Shown piece after piece: positions 32,515-46,800 of a DNA stretch of 64,000 nucleotides (its first letter is position 1; each line of letters starts with the position of its first letter). The notes under the pieces are model-generated. The model saw only the letters and a program-made list of their open reading frames with translations, was not told the DNA's origin and searched no databases. The stretch spans positions 87,341,860 to 87,405,859 of the forward strand of contig OX104118.1 of the NCBI GenBank assembly GCA_944474755.1. The letters are read 5' to 3'. This DNA comes from Limnoperna fortunei. Lineage: Eukaryota > Mollusca > Bivalvia > Mytilida > Modiolidae. The translations under genes and the position numbers were made by a program.

Positions 32515-34827
32515 CTAGGATCCATTTAGATGAACCCAGTACAACAACCATGGCAAACTGAAGTTAGGTACTGCTCTGAATGATCCAGTACTTTAACCTC
32601 TGTGAACTGTATTGACAACTACTAGTACTCAAATGGATCCATTATTACCACAACACACGGCAGTGTCAACTATTCAGATGGATCCAGTACAGCCAGAACA
32701 CACGGTAGTGACAACTACTCAGATGGATCCAGTACAACCACAACATGGGGTAGTGACAACTACTCAGATGGATCCAGTACAACAACCACAACACACGGTA
32801 GTGACAACTACTCAGATGGATCCAGTACAACAACCACAACACACGGTAGTGACAACTACTCAGATGGATCCAGTACAACAACCACAACAGACGGTAGTGA
32901 CAACTACTCAGATGGATCCAGTACAACAACCACAACAGACGGTAGTGACAACTACTCAGATGGATCCAGTACAACAACCACAACACGTAGCAGTGACAAC
33001 TACTCGGATGGATCCATTACAAATACCACAACACACGGTAGTGACAACTACTCAGATGGATCCAGTACAACAACCACAACACGTAGCAGTGACAACTACT
33101 CGGATGGATCCATTACAAATACCACAACACACGGTAGTAGCAACTACTCAGATGGACCCAGTACAACAACCACAACACACGGTAGTGACAACTACTCCGA
33201 TGGATCCAGTACAACCACAACACAGGGTAGTGACAACTACTCAGATGGATCCAGTACAACAACCACAACAGACGGTAGTGACAACTACTCAGATGGATCC
33301 AGTACAACAACCACAACACAGGGTAGTGACAACTACTCAGATGGATCCAGTACAACAACCACAACAGACGGTAGTGACAACTACTCAGATGGATCCAGTA
33401 CAACAACCACAACAAGTAGCAGTGACAACTACTCGGATGGATCCAGTACAAATACCACAACACACAGTAGTGACAACTACTATGATAGATCCAGTACAAC
33501 AACCACAACACGTAGCAGTGACAACTACTCGGATAGATCCAGTACAACAACCACACCACACGGCAGTGTCAACTACTCCGATGGATCCAGTACAACAACC
33601 ACACCACACGGCAGTGTCAACTACTCCGATGGATCCAGTACAACAACCACACCACACGGCAGTGTCAACTACTCCGATGGATCCAGTACAACAACCACAC
33701 CACACGGCAGTGTCAACTACTCCGATGGATCCAGTACAACAACCACAACACGTAGCAGTGACAACTACTCAGATGGATCCAGTACAACAACCACACCACA
33801 CGGCAGTGTCAACTACTCCGATGAATCCAGTACAACAATCACAACACGTAGCAGTGACAACTACTCGGATGGATCCAGTACAACCACAACAGACAGTAGT
33901 GACAACTACTCAGATAGATCCAGTACAACAACCACAACACGTAGCAGTGTCAACTACTCAGATGGATCCAGTACAACAATCACAACACGTAGCAGTGACA
34001 ACTACTCAGATGGATCCAGTACAACCACAACAGACAGTAGTGACAACTACTCAGATAGATCCAGTACAACAACCACAACACGTAGCAGTGTCAACTACTC
34101 AGATGGATCCAGTACAACAACCACAACACGTAGCAGTGACAACTACTCGGATGGATCCATTACAAATACCACAACACACGGTAGTGACAACTACTCAGAT
34201 GGATCCAGTACAACAACCACAACACATAGCAGTGACAACTACTCGGATGGATCCATTACAAATACCACAACACACGGTAGTAGCAACTACTCAGATGGAT
34301 CCAGTACAACAACCACAACAGACGGTAGTGACAACTACTCGGATAGATCCATTACAACAACCACAACACACAGCAGTAACAACTACTCAGATGGATCCAG
34401 TACAACAACCACAACACACGGTAGTGACAAATAATCGGATAGATTCAGATGGACAACCACCATCAAAAAAAAGAAAAACATTAGTGACAACTTCTCTAAT
34501 AGATGTAGTCCAACAACCGCAACAAACGCTAGAGACAAATGCTCAAATTGGTTTACTTCATCTGACAGAACAACAAGCTATAGTTACTGTTAGCCAAACA
34601 CAACAACACGAAGAAGGGAATAATTTTGTGATGGATACAGGGAACCAGTCTACGCAGGGCAGTAATAGTAATGTAGATATGGAGCAGTTTTCTGGATCAC
34701 CAGTTTTTTTCAATAAGGGCATCTCACTGTCAACAGAAATTAACACAATTCAGTTACAGACAATAAGTCAGACATTTGTAAACCCTTCAGCTGTGTTACA
34801 GACAACAAGTAGAGAAGATGTTGTCAG
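32515..34827 (+). CDS. Exon A: 16-residue repeat domain and basic patch
   Basis: Coding starts at ATG 32633. About 38 tandem units of MDPVQQPQHTVVTTTQ follow, some one residue shorter, with variants such as HHTAVSTTP and QHVAVTTTR arranged in blocks that show local duplication. Degenerate unit remnants precede the start codon inside the presumed 5' UTR. After the array come PPSKKRKT (nuclear-localisation-like) and a 120-residue low-complexity Gln/Ser/Thr tail. The donor AG|GTAAAA ends the exon at 34827 in phase 2. The domain is probably disordered; no family recognised. Confidence 0.85.
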
Positions 34828-37800
34828 GTAAAATTGTTATTGAATACATACATTGTATAACACATAACAACATGTCACAGAACTCATGCTTGGGTTACCA
34901 ATGTGCCATCTGCATTATTTAGCTCAATCAGGTCAATGTTAGCTTTTCCTATCAAAATTTGTTCATTGTCTGTCCTTATCATTGGTGTTGTAAACTTTTC
35001 AAATTTAACTACAGAGCTAATTTCAATTAAAATTTAAACAAAGTATCTTATTTGGAGCCAAGGGATTAACACATGTTCAAAATATTGTGCGTACATGTAT
35101 GCGTAACACAGTTTCCAAAATTTTACGTGTGCTCATTAGTGTCAACATGTCAGTTTTACATATCCTGTGACCTGGCATCTAAAGTTTTTTGAAATCTTAT
35201 TAAAAAAATACCATCCGCAGTTCGGTGTATTCAACTCATTCCTGTCTTAACAGGAGAGGGACGTGCCTTTCTAATTTGGTATTACATGATTAACCTTTAA
35301 TGTGGTTAGCTTTTGAAATTGCCAGAATATTCATACTTCAAAATCGGCGTCAAATTATCTAGTAATTGTTGTTTGTTTAGTTGCTAATTCTGTTAATTAC
35401 CCTTCATAAACGAGAAATTATTTACCTCTAAAATGTTCACGTCCAGGTACAATTGTCGTTTCAAAACTTGCAAAATTATCTATGGAATTTTATTTTATGT
35501 TTAAAAATAATCATATAAACATGATGAATATGATACATATATCTTTTATTTATTATTTATGTAAATTCTATCCAAGTTAAGACAGGTTAAAAATTGTGTC
35601 TAAAAGTACTTTATTTATTTAAGACTTATTTGTAATTTTATGTTGTCAGCTGGTCAATAGTCATTACGACAGTTTTTATGTTCTTCAACATGTTCAAAGA
35701 GCAAAGGCAGAAAAACATATTCTTAAACTGGATTGTTTATCATATTTACTGGATAATGTCAGGTTGTCACGTCTTAGAACGAATAATCGTACCCTCACTT
35801 TTCTTCTCTTTTTTTGCGAGGTTAAGAATTTTATTCCCATTTATCGTAATGTAGCAGAGCGGGAGTGAATCACTCCCAGCACTTTAATTTGATGTCCAAA
35901 AGAAGTTGCATATACAATCAGACATGGTCGATCTTGATATCTTTCTACAATGTCACCATTTTGTTATTGGTTTCGTGTTTAAAATCGATCATTATTTCTA
36001 CGTGTTTTTAATAACCTGCTGTGCGTTGAGTATTAATTAACATTCGTGTCTTTTTTTAATTACATTTACTACATGAAAACCATTGAGAAACCTTTGTCAT
36101 TGGCACACAAATTAATTGACTTATAATAAAGTACTATTAGTAGAAAATTACATCATTGTGACACATAATAATAAATTGTAAAATTCACTTTTAAAAGTAT
36201 TTAAACATATTTAACCTAAATTTGTATTAGTTAACTGCAAAAATACTATTTTTACTACGTTTCTAGCATTCCAATACTCATTTCAGCACTATCAGCATAG
36301 TATATTTGCAATCTCAGGCACCAAATTCATATCTGCTCTGGAAAATTTAACAAGTTCTTTTGCTCTGAACTGGTTTCCCGTCATATTTTAAACCTATGCT
36401 TTATATACGAAATAAAAGTTAAACAGATACCGATTGAACTTTGTTTGGCATAAACATAATAAACATGACGCGGTATCAAAAATATAAAGTTTTCTTACCA
36501 AAATGGAAATAAAATTTGAAAGGCGACATTACGCCATTATACAAAATGAAAGGGAAACTTTACTTCGCTTTTGAAGGTGATCGAGGGTGAAGTGAGACCT
36601 TGATAAGGCAACTTCTTCACCCGAGTCGCCCTTTGAACCCTGCTAGTAGGTGTCAACACATGTTTTTGGTCAATATCTCATTCTCAAAAATCAAAATAGC
36701 TTTAGAGAAAAATGCTACTGCCAAATTGATCAGCACATTAAGGTCTACAATAATTAAGAAATAATTCACGGAGGCTGTGGTTTATCATTTGTGGTAAAAC
36801 AAAGATAAATCACAGCCTCCGTGAATTATTTCTATTCTAATAAGACAATTACAGTACATTAATAATATTTTCATACCTATAGAAAATATCATTTCTGCCA
36901 TAAACTGTCTGTTCCGTCAATGTAACACACAATATAGTGTAACGGATAATTATAGCGCTTGTCGCTATTTATAAGATTTGTACGTCATATGCAATAGCTT
37001 TCCGGTGGGAGTTACAGTTTTGTAATTGGAACAGCCATCTAAAACACGCCCTTCTCAGCGTGTGTTGCTCATAGATAAATCACTTTTTTACCACAGTTGT
37101 GGTCTCAAAGCCTTTAAAGCACGTCATATTAGAATTGCTATTAGTCTGATGTTGTGTAATGGCTTCTTGTAGTAGGAGTTATTGCCCTTTAATGAAGATT
37201 TTCGACAAAATTTTCAGTTTTTACAATATACTAGTACTAGTAACTTGCAAACTATAAGAGCTAGATTGAAATTGTAAATTGCTTAAATGATTGGCAAGAC
37301 AATTGCTACAAAACTCTGTTAGTCCAAAATTGTTGGATATTGCCCTTGAATTACAATATGTTATTAAGTTTTCCATTTTTGTCCTGTTACCTAAGAACTA
37401 GAACAGCTAGATCTTAAACAACAATAATGATCAGTAATACAAGTTGTACAATTCACTTTATTGGTCTGACATTATCAGATGGCACCTTTTAGAAGTTATT
37501 ACCCTTTGATGATGAAATTTTTTATTTAATTAAATTGCAATTGAAATGATCCTTTAAACCTAGAAACTATAACATCTATAGGTAGAGCAAAAATGTAAAT
37601 TGCATAAATAATCAACAATACATGGTCTACAATTCACTATAGTGGCCTGAAATTGTCAGATGACTCCTTAAAAGAGTTGTTGCCCTTAAATGACAATGCT
37701 ATAATGAAATTTATAACAGTTTATAACAATTTATAACCTATAACAGTTGGAGGGGCCTCGGTGGCCGAGTGGTTAAGGTAGTTTGTCTACTACGCAGCAT

Positions 37801-40800
37801 AGTTAAGGCAGTATTTAAATAAAAATGTGCTAAATTCAACATCTTTCAAGTTTATTCATAGCAGCATAAAATAATGTTATTTTCTTTATCTACATGTACA
37901 TAGCATGCGTTAGCATGATAACATATTGCACAGCAATTTACAGTAGGAATAAGATCACATGACTTGCAGTTAATCACGTCACAACCAAAAACCTACAATG
38001 GTCCAATCCCTTAATTTGCGACCCTATTAATATTATAAGGCATTTTTGTTTGTATCTGTAGATTCATACAAGTTATTAATAAACAAATAACATTGGGTAA
38101 TAAAAATTTATCTTACGTGTTAATTTTTTATGGCACTTTTATTGTGTATGCAATGAATAAGCCTTTTCTATAGCATTTTTAATCGATCAATGTGAAGTAT
38201 TACCTACACAAATTTGTATCACCCAAAGTGTTTCTATACCAGCCGAAAACGAAGAAGAGAATTGTATCAATACTTAACACGTAAATCAACAATTAGGTCT
38301 TGTAAATTAAAAGAGTTTAGAATGAGAAATGCATGTTTACAATTATATTGCAGATGCACCAGTGAACACAATTTATAACTGGTACCAAAACTGGCAACCA
38401 AACTCCATACATGTATGACGTTGTTTTGACATAAAGATTCAAATTAGAAATAAATCTTTATTTCTTGTAATTAAAAGAATTCAATGAATTTCAGACATGT
38501 AAAGGTCAGAGGATATACAAAAAAGGCAAGAATGTGCGAAAATAAAATATACAGTAATATTACACCCTAAATTAGTTCCTCTATCAGTTGATATACTGTT
38601 GCCTTCTTTGTTATCCACATTTGCTTCGTACCATTAGGCAACATACTTTTTAGCTTTAAGAAGTCATCCACTTTCTTCAGGGCTCAGTGGAGGTGGGGGA
38701 AGCGGGCATTTTCCATTTTGTCCCTGTAGCAGTAATTATTATATGGTCTTTGTTAATTTTGGAAAAATAAACATTCACTTGCAAGTATAAGTAAACTCTG
38801 AACAAGAATTCCCAGGTGGAACCCCACCAGCAATTACACGTATAAGCAAATATTTGTTATTTATTTATAACTGTACACTTATATTTATAATCAGAGAATC
38901 CTCTGTCCTCCAACGCTTGACACCAAAAAAGAATGGTTGGACAGCAGAGGATTCTTCGACTAACTTTAACATGACCAAAGCTGAACTGGCACCTGAATCC
39001 TATCCTAAATATTGAGAGAATCAACAAAAAAGTTTGTGTATTGTTGTTAGTTTGTAACTTTATAGCATATAAACCAGAAACTTCTTTAACATAAACTGCA
39101 CGAGTCCATATTTTAACATGTCTTTGTAATTTAGCAAAAATCAGGGCTAAATTTTTAGATAGCAAGTACATGTACATACTGGCACCCAAGAAACATCTGA
39201 AAATTAGACCAGCTATCAACTCAAGCAGAAACATTGATCAGATTGGTATTCTTTTATGCTGTGTGCTTATCAACTATTTCTTATCAAACACCAAATTAAA
39301 ACCTTAATTTCCCACGAAAATCTTAATCTCTGCGTAAAAACTTTATTTTTTTAAGGGAATCCAGTAAAATCAAGTGTTTTATAAAATTATTCGGATATAT
39401 ATAGTACATGGTGTAGGAAATATATATATGTTCAGATATATATATATATATATATTTATGATCCTGACTGTCTTATATATTGTTTACCATGTTTACTTGG
39501 AAGTCGGACAAGTTAGGACTCAGAAAAATGTCTTGCCTGCTGCATTAGTAATGATAAATATTCATGTGCAACATGTACATGTAAATAGCATTAAATTTTC
39601 AGACATGGTCACGGAAAATACTATTTACAGAGAAATTGACCTACCCGTATTTAGGGTTGTATTGTCCGCGGTCTTTTTCTTTTAATCCAAGTTGGAAAGG
39701 AATGGTGCGGATTATACATAAATACAGACTCGATATAGTGTGTTTCGTCCCGTTGAATGTTGTCAATGGCGGTCGCCATTTTGTTGTTGTGATATATGCG
39801 GTATTTTCGTACTATTCTAGATAATTCTTTTACAAACTTCGATATAAATACGTTGTAATGATATTAATTTTTACTTAAATTATTTTAGTAATGTTATAAT
39901 AATTATATAGGAGGAATAAAAATTAAAACGGATACGAAAATAGCGGATGTGTAACCTATATTGCGTACAGTGCAAATGCCGAAATGGCGTCGTTATGTAA
40001 CCTCAAATGTTTGAAGATCGATGTTTTGATTGCAATCATTAAGGGATTAAAATAAAACGTGTAATCTTTTTGTTTTCTTTGTTTTCATTAATAAATGAAA
40101 GTTGACAAATTGTTTTGGTTTCGAAATGTGTGAGTATCCGTTTTAACAACGATAAAAATAGACGCTATGTGAGAATGCACTATTTTTTATTTTATTTATT
40201 ACAATCACTAGAAATGAATAAAACTATAAATATAAACGATATTTTAAGAGAGAATAAATTACTTATAACAGTAAAAAATTGTTAAAAAGCGTGACCAAGT
40301 CGGACTCGATGTCTTCATCTTGAGACGTTTTTTGAATTTTTTTACGTGCGGATTGTATATGCATATACGAATTTTTCCCCATTTTTCGGATCCAAGAAAG
40401 GGGTGCGGACAATACACAGCTTTTTACGGTAATCTACAAACTTTAATGCGGTTGTGAAATTGAGGTCAAGGTCTGTGAGGTGATACCTGTCAGAAAGTCA
40501 TGTACATGTACTTAATTCATCAGCTACATATTTATAGGTTATTTATGTTTTTTTAAACGAGATGCGTTTTCTCGTCCATATCTCATCGAAGGGCGACAGC
40601 CCTGAGATGAGATGACGAGAAAATGCATCGAGTTTCATAAAACGTAAATAATCTGTTTATCGCTGTTTTGTAACATTGTGACGTCACAGTGTTTACTTAA
40701 CGACGTCTTGACAGCGAGCTGAGATGGGCCTATCTCAAGCTAGTAGAGTGAGATGGAATAATATCGCACACAAACATCAAAGGAAAATACTGCAAAATAG

Positions 40801-43800
40801 CGATAAATACTAAATATTGTCATCATTATCCTAACACCCATGGTTATGCCCTATTCCAAAAACTTTAACATAGTCACTGGACTGTGAAATTGAGGTCAAG
40901 GCCACGTGACTGTGACTGACAAGTATGTATCAAATGTTACCATTGGACCAAATTTGATGGACCTAGGGCTTAACCTTACAAAGATATAAAGCTAAATGTC
41001 AAGTGTTAATACCCCCGTGCCGGAAACCTATATGCATGTATGTCTCGCCTCCAGAGACGTTAGTAGGGCGAGAAAAACTACAAAAGAAAAATATAACATC
41101 AATTTACTACAAACACATTATAATTTTATTTTGTTGAGTCAAGTCAAGGTAAAATACTCGAGGCTAGATTATGAATGAACTGTTCCATTTAATATGAACA
41201 CCTCTAGCTGACTTACTGAAATGTGTTGTATATGGCCACATTGAGTAAAGTGTCCATTATTTATTTTATTGCCATCTTAAAACACATTATGGACAATACA
41301 ATTTTTGTCTCGCCTGCGACGAAAGTCGCTGTAGGTGATACATATGTATGGGAATCCGGCGGTGGCGGTGTAAACACTTGGACATCTTGCTTCATTGTCT
41401 TTGTAAGCCTTAGCCCTAGGTCTATCAAATTTGGTCCAGTGGTAGATTATGATGAGTACTTGCCAGTCAGTCACCTGTCACCTTACCTTGACATCAATTT
41501 CACGGTCCAACGACTATGTTAAAGTTTTTGGGTTACGGCAGTTCCTCTGTAACCATGCATGGTACAGGTTGACAATATTTGGTATATACAGGTTGCTGAT
41601 GATTAGTACATGACTGTCTGGTTGGTGTCACCTGACCTTGACCTCAATTTCATGGTCCAGTGACTATTCTAAAGTTTTTTGGTTACTACTGCAGTTCCTC
41701 TGTAACCATGCATGGTAGGATGACAATATTTGGTATATAGGTTGCTGATGAAGACTACATGACTGTCTGGTAGGTGTCACCTGACCTTGACCTCAATTTC
41801 ACAGTCCAGCGACTACGTTAAAGTTTTTGGGTTACGGCAGTTCCTCTGAAACCATGCATAGCAGGATGACAATATTTAAGATCCAGGTTGCTGATGAATA
41901 GTACATGACTGTCTGGTAAGTGTCACCTGACCTTGACCTTGATTTCACGGCCCAGCGACTATGTTAAACTTTTTTTATTAGGGTAATTCCTCTGTAACCA
42001 TGCAGGTAGGATGACAGTATTTGGTATATAGGTTGCTAATGATTAGTACATAAGTGTCTCATAGGTTTCAACTGAAAATGACCTCAATTTCACGGTCCAG
42101 TGACTAAGTTAAAGTTTTTGGATTAGGTCTGTTTCTCTGTAACAATGCATGGTATATTTCAAATAATAACAATTTAATACTATTTACATAGTGCTTATGA
42201 CATAATTTTTTTTTCTTTACTGATGCAGAGACATTTTTCTGTGTCCACACTTGTTTGGTTATGAATTAGAGTATATAACACCTAAAGTAAAACTGTAAAT
42301 TACGCACACAGAATCGTGTCTGGCTTATCATTTATTAATTAGACACTGTGATCATAAAATAACACCTTCATTTAATCAAGATGAATTGCCAGATGAATAA
42401 AAATGATAAAATTGTAATGTATAATCATTTTTTACTGAAATCATAAACATTTGTTTTGTATGATGTATGTTGTAATTTCATTATTTCTAATAAAACTTAA
42501 TACACATCACTAGTACTTGTTTCAGGTTGACTGATATCCTGACAGAATGAGATTCAATCTTCAGCTTTTAAAAACAAGTTGACCACATCACTAGTACTTT
42601 TTTTAGATTGACTGGTACCCTGACGGAAGAGATTCAATCTTCTGCTTTAAAAAATAAATTTATTACCTCACTAGTGCTTGTTTCAGTTTGACCGGTACCA
42701 TTACAGAAGGAGAATAAAGCTTCAGCTTAAAAAAAAGATTACCGGTACATCACCTGCGAGTACAAGTTTCAGGTTGACTGGTATCCTGACAAAAGACAAG
42801 TTGATTACATCACTAGTACTTTTTTCAGGTTGACTGGTACCCTGACAGAAGGAGAATCTAACTTCCTGAGGTTTTGTCATCTTGTTCAGAAGGTCGCTCC
42901 ACAGGCAATGAGATGCCGTTTTGATCAGGAATTTCCGCCTGACCAACTTAATGCTATAATACAAAAAAACATGACCAAGCTAATAGAATTAAAAGATAAA
43001 CGAGTTCTGACAAAGGCACAGTGGAAACTCATTCTTCCATATGGTAATTTAGTTAAATTGATCTGAATATTACATGTATTATGATGAATGAGATCTGAAG
43101 AAACTAAATCAGATTGATTGTGTTTCAAATTTATCTGACAAAAACTGTCAAAAATTGACCAGACCAAAGTAACGAATATTGTTCAATGTAGCAGTTTAAA
43201 AGTAACAGACCTTATGTGGCTGGTTGTACTATTACCTGATCTGTACTTCGGCTGAGGTACTCATGTGTGTACTTTTACTTTGTATTCCAGCTTGGAGGTC
43301 TCTTTTTGTCAACTTCTAAAATTGTACTGGCTAAAATAATTTCGAAAGCTAATGCGTATCCATCTATTTGAATACAATGTACAAAAAATCGATTATTACA
43401 TTTATTCTTCCTTAGTTGATATGATTAACTGCAATAAACAAAAATACCAATAAAAAGTATGGAACTTACATGAATTTGAATGCATGAAATTTTAGTTTTA
43501 GTATCATAAAATTAATGACAACCAAATGAAAATGTACAGATCATAATTTGTTATTATTACATATTTTCCATAGAATTCACTGCTTAATTCATTAAAATAG
43601 GTGATTGGTGATTAATATCTTTTTTCAGGAGCAAAAGTCACATCAACAAATTTTGATGTAACACTAATGGTTTGTTTTTTCCGCCATCTGTCATCTATCA
43701 CTCCACAGTATTGTGATTTTGACACACTACCGCCACCTAGTGATGAAAGCCTTGGAGCAGATTTGGCCAGGATCAAATATTACAGAAACTATATTGCACA

Positions 43801-46800
43801 CTGCTTGGAAAAAGACAGAAAATTGGACAACTTTGAATATCCCATTTGTTGGGAAACTGTCAGTAAGGTGGGAAACATTTAATTGTTAAAATGTAATTTC
43901 ATTTATAATTCAGTCAATCTTCATAGTTGTTGATAGGTAACCCTGGTGACACATTTACAAATTTGTAAAACCTCTGCCTACACAGACATTTAACGTCAGG
44001 AATATAGATAGGCTATTTTCATTTAATATAGATAAGAAATTGGATGCCATGGTTGTTAATGGGAGGGGGGGGGGAGACCAAGACAAAAAGAAGAAGAATA
44101 AAACATAGGAGTAGATTTAATTTGTTGGTGATTAGAGGGGAAACTGACTTATTTTTTTTTTTACTGTGTTCTTATAATTTAGTTTTATATGTGAAAATGG
44201 TATTAGTGACCTCTGATCAAAGATTCAATTAAGTTTTTAATATATTAATTTGTAAAAGGATGGGGCATCTTTGTCTTTTAGACACATTCTTTTATTATTA
44301 TTTATTTTGTCTAATATGTTCTTAAAACAACAAAATAAAAATAATAGTTTATAGTGTAAATATAGTATTGGTTGGTATTAAAAGTTTTGAAGGTATGAAA
44401 ATAATATATAACAAAATGTCTGTTACACTTGCCAGTAAAGTTTATTTACTAGCGTGATACGGATTATTATCGCCAGTGTCTGAACTGTACTATCCTGATA
44501 TACTGACATTTTCTCAGGTTTGTGTGATCATGATCTGTTCTTTGAGTCATTTTCAGATTGCTCCGACTCCTTCTTCCTGTTTACAGACTGTTTATCATTT
44601 TGCTTTACAGACTGTCAGTAGAATTGGAGGACACGGGTATTAGATGGAGTGTTCTAATTTGTTAGTTTGTACATTACAGGCTGTCAGTAGAATTGGAGGA
44701 CACAGGTATGAGATGGAGTGTTCCAATTTGCTAGTATGTACCCTGGATCAATCTTACATGGAAGTATATAGAAACTTCTTGATGAAAGAAGCTGAACTCA
44801 CAGAAATGTTGAAAGATTTTGAGCTTCAATTAAAGGACCCAGTGCCTCGAAATGTTAGAGGTAAAGATGGTTAAGTAGGACAGACTTAAGCATGTAGATA
44901 GTTGAAGACAACTGTACACTCCTACAATACATTAAGTACAGATTAGTTCAGCAGGTCAAGGGTTAAATTATACACACAAGTTCATTTATTGGTAGCTGCT
45001 GCAGGGTACTCAACATTTAGGAAGTACTGGTTAGTTTTGGTGTCTGAACGCTTCCAAGTAGAGGGGATTACTGTTTTACCCTTGTCCGTCCGTCCGTCTG
45101 TCAGTAACATAAATTTCCTTCGCAGTTTTCTAAGCAACTTTAGCATGTAGAAACTTGATATTTTGCATATTGCTTTATCCTATAGTCCCATTGCGATTTA
45201 ATGCTCCTTGATCATCTACTTCCTGTTTACCGAATACTTAGATTTTTACTCATAGTTGACATACATGCAAAAATTTCTGTCGCAGTGTTCTCAGCAATTA
45301 TAGGATGCAGAAGCCTGATATTTTGCATATTGCTTTCTCCTATAGTCCCATATGGTGTATAGCGATTTTATGCTCCTGTGTCATCTACTTCCTGTTTTCC
45401 TAATACTAAGATTTTTACACATAGTTGCCATACATGCAAAATTTTGGGGAAAGTGGGAGTATCACTAGTGAGCATTAGCTCACAGTCCACACTTTTTCCA
45501 TTTGCTAGCGGGGGCCTCGGTGGCCGAGTGGTCAAGGTAGTTCGTTTACTATTGATCACGTGGTCTGTCAACACTGAGATTGCGGGTTCGATTCTAACTG
45601 CAGGCAGGGTGTACTCGACTCCAATCTTAATTGACAAGGATTGCCAGTTTTCCTACCGCAGGTCGGGGGTTCTCTCCGGGTACTCCGGCTTCCTCCCCCA
45701 ATAAAAACTGGACGCCATGAAATAGCTGAAAAATTGCTGAAAGTGGAGTTAAAACACCATTCAAACAAACAAACAAATCCATTTGCTAGCACATAAATAA
45801 TAGTCTTGTTCTCATTGTATCCACAAATAATTAGTGACTTACTTTTGTTTTTAACTTCTAACTTATTTGGAGAAGTGTTGTTTTTGAGGTAACTTAATTC
45901 ACTGGGCTACTCCATGATATAAAGGACAAATTACTGAAAGTGGCATAAAATCCCATTTAGACACTCAAAACAAGTTCTGTGATTTTTGATATATGAGGAA
46001 ACCATGAGAAATTAGTGATGTCACCATAAAAAAGAGCAGTCTGACTAAAATCAGATCTGAAACATTTCATTACAAAATACACAAATTAAATTAAATCACA
46101 CACACCAGATAAAAATTACTTAACACACACTACATTAACATTACATAACATACATTACATCAACATTACATGACACACACATTACTTTAACATTACATTA
46201 CACATACATTACATTAACATTACATAACACACACATTACATTAACATTACATGACACATACATTACATTAACATTACATAACACATATTACATTAACAAT
46301 ACATAACATACATTGCATTAAAATTACATTACAAGAACATTACATAACACACACACATTAACATTACATAACACACACATTACATTAACATTACATTGCA
46401 TTAACATTACATAACACATATTACATAAACATTACATAACACACACATTACATTAACATTACATTGCATTAACATTACATAACACATATTACATAAACAT
46501 TAAATAACACACACATTACATTAACATCACATAACACGCATTACATTAACATTGCATTACACACATTGCATTAACATTACATAACATTAACATTACCTAA
46601 CACACACATAACATTAACATTACACAACACATTACATTAACATTACATGACACACACATTACATTAACATTACATAACACACACATTGCATTAACATTAC
46701 ATAACACATTACATTAACATTACATGACACACATCACATTAACATTACATGACACACACATAGCATTAACATTGCATAACACATTGCATTAACATTACAT

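Noticed and set aside
32666..33705. Minus-strand ORFs opposite exon A
   Set aside because: Shadows of the 48-bp coding repeat. The plus strand has the ATG, the donor and the phase-matched downstream exons.
35242..35587. CCTGTCTTAAC and its reverse complement as possible transposon ends
   Set aside because: Only 11 bp match, there is no target duplication and the inner sequences do not continue to pair.
38857..39234. 125-codon minus-strand ORF
   Set aside because: No recognisable domain, no neighbouring splice or promoter support, and a small hairpin lies inside it. Probably chance.
45510..45620. Possible tRNA gene (boxes A and B)
   Set aside because: Spacing and folding do not give a tRNA, and the sequence continues into a conserved SINE body and tail with a target duplication.
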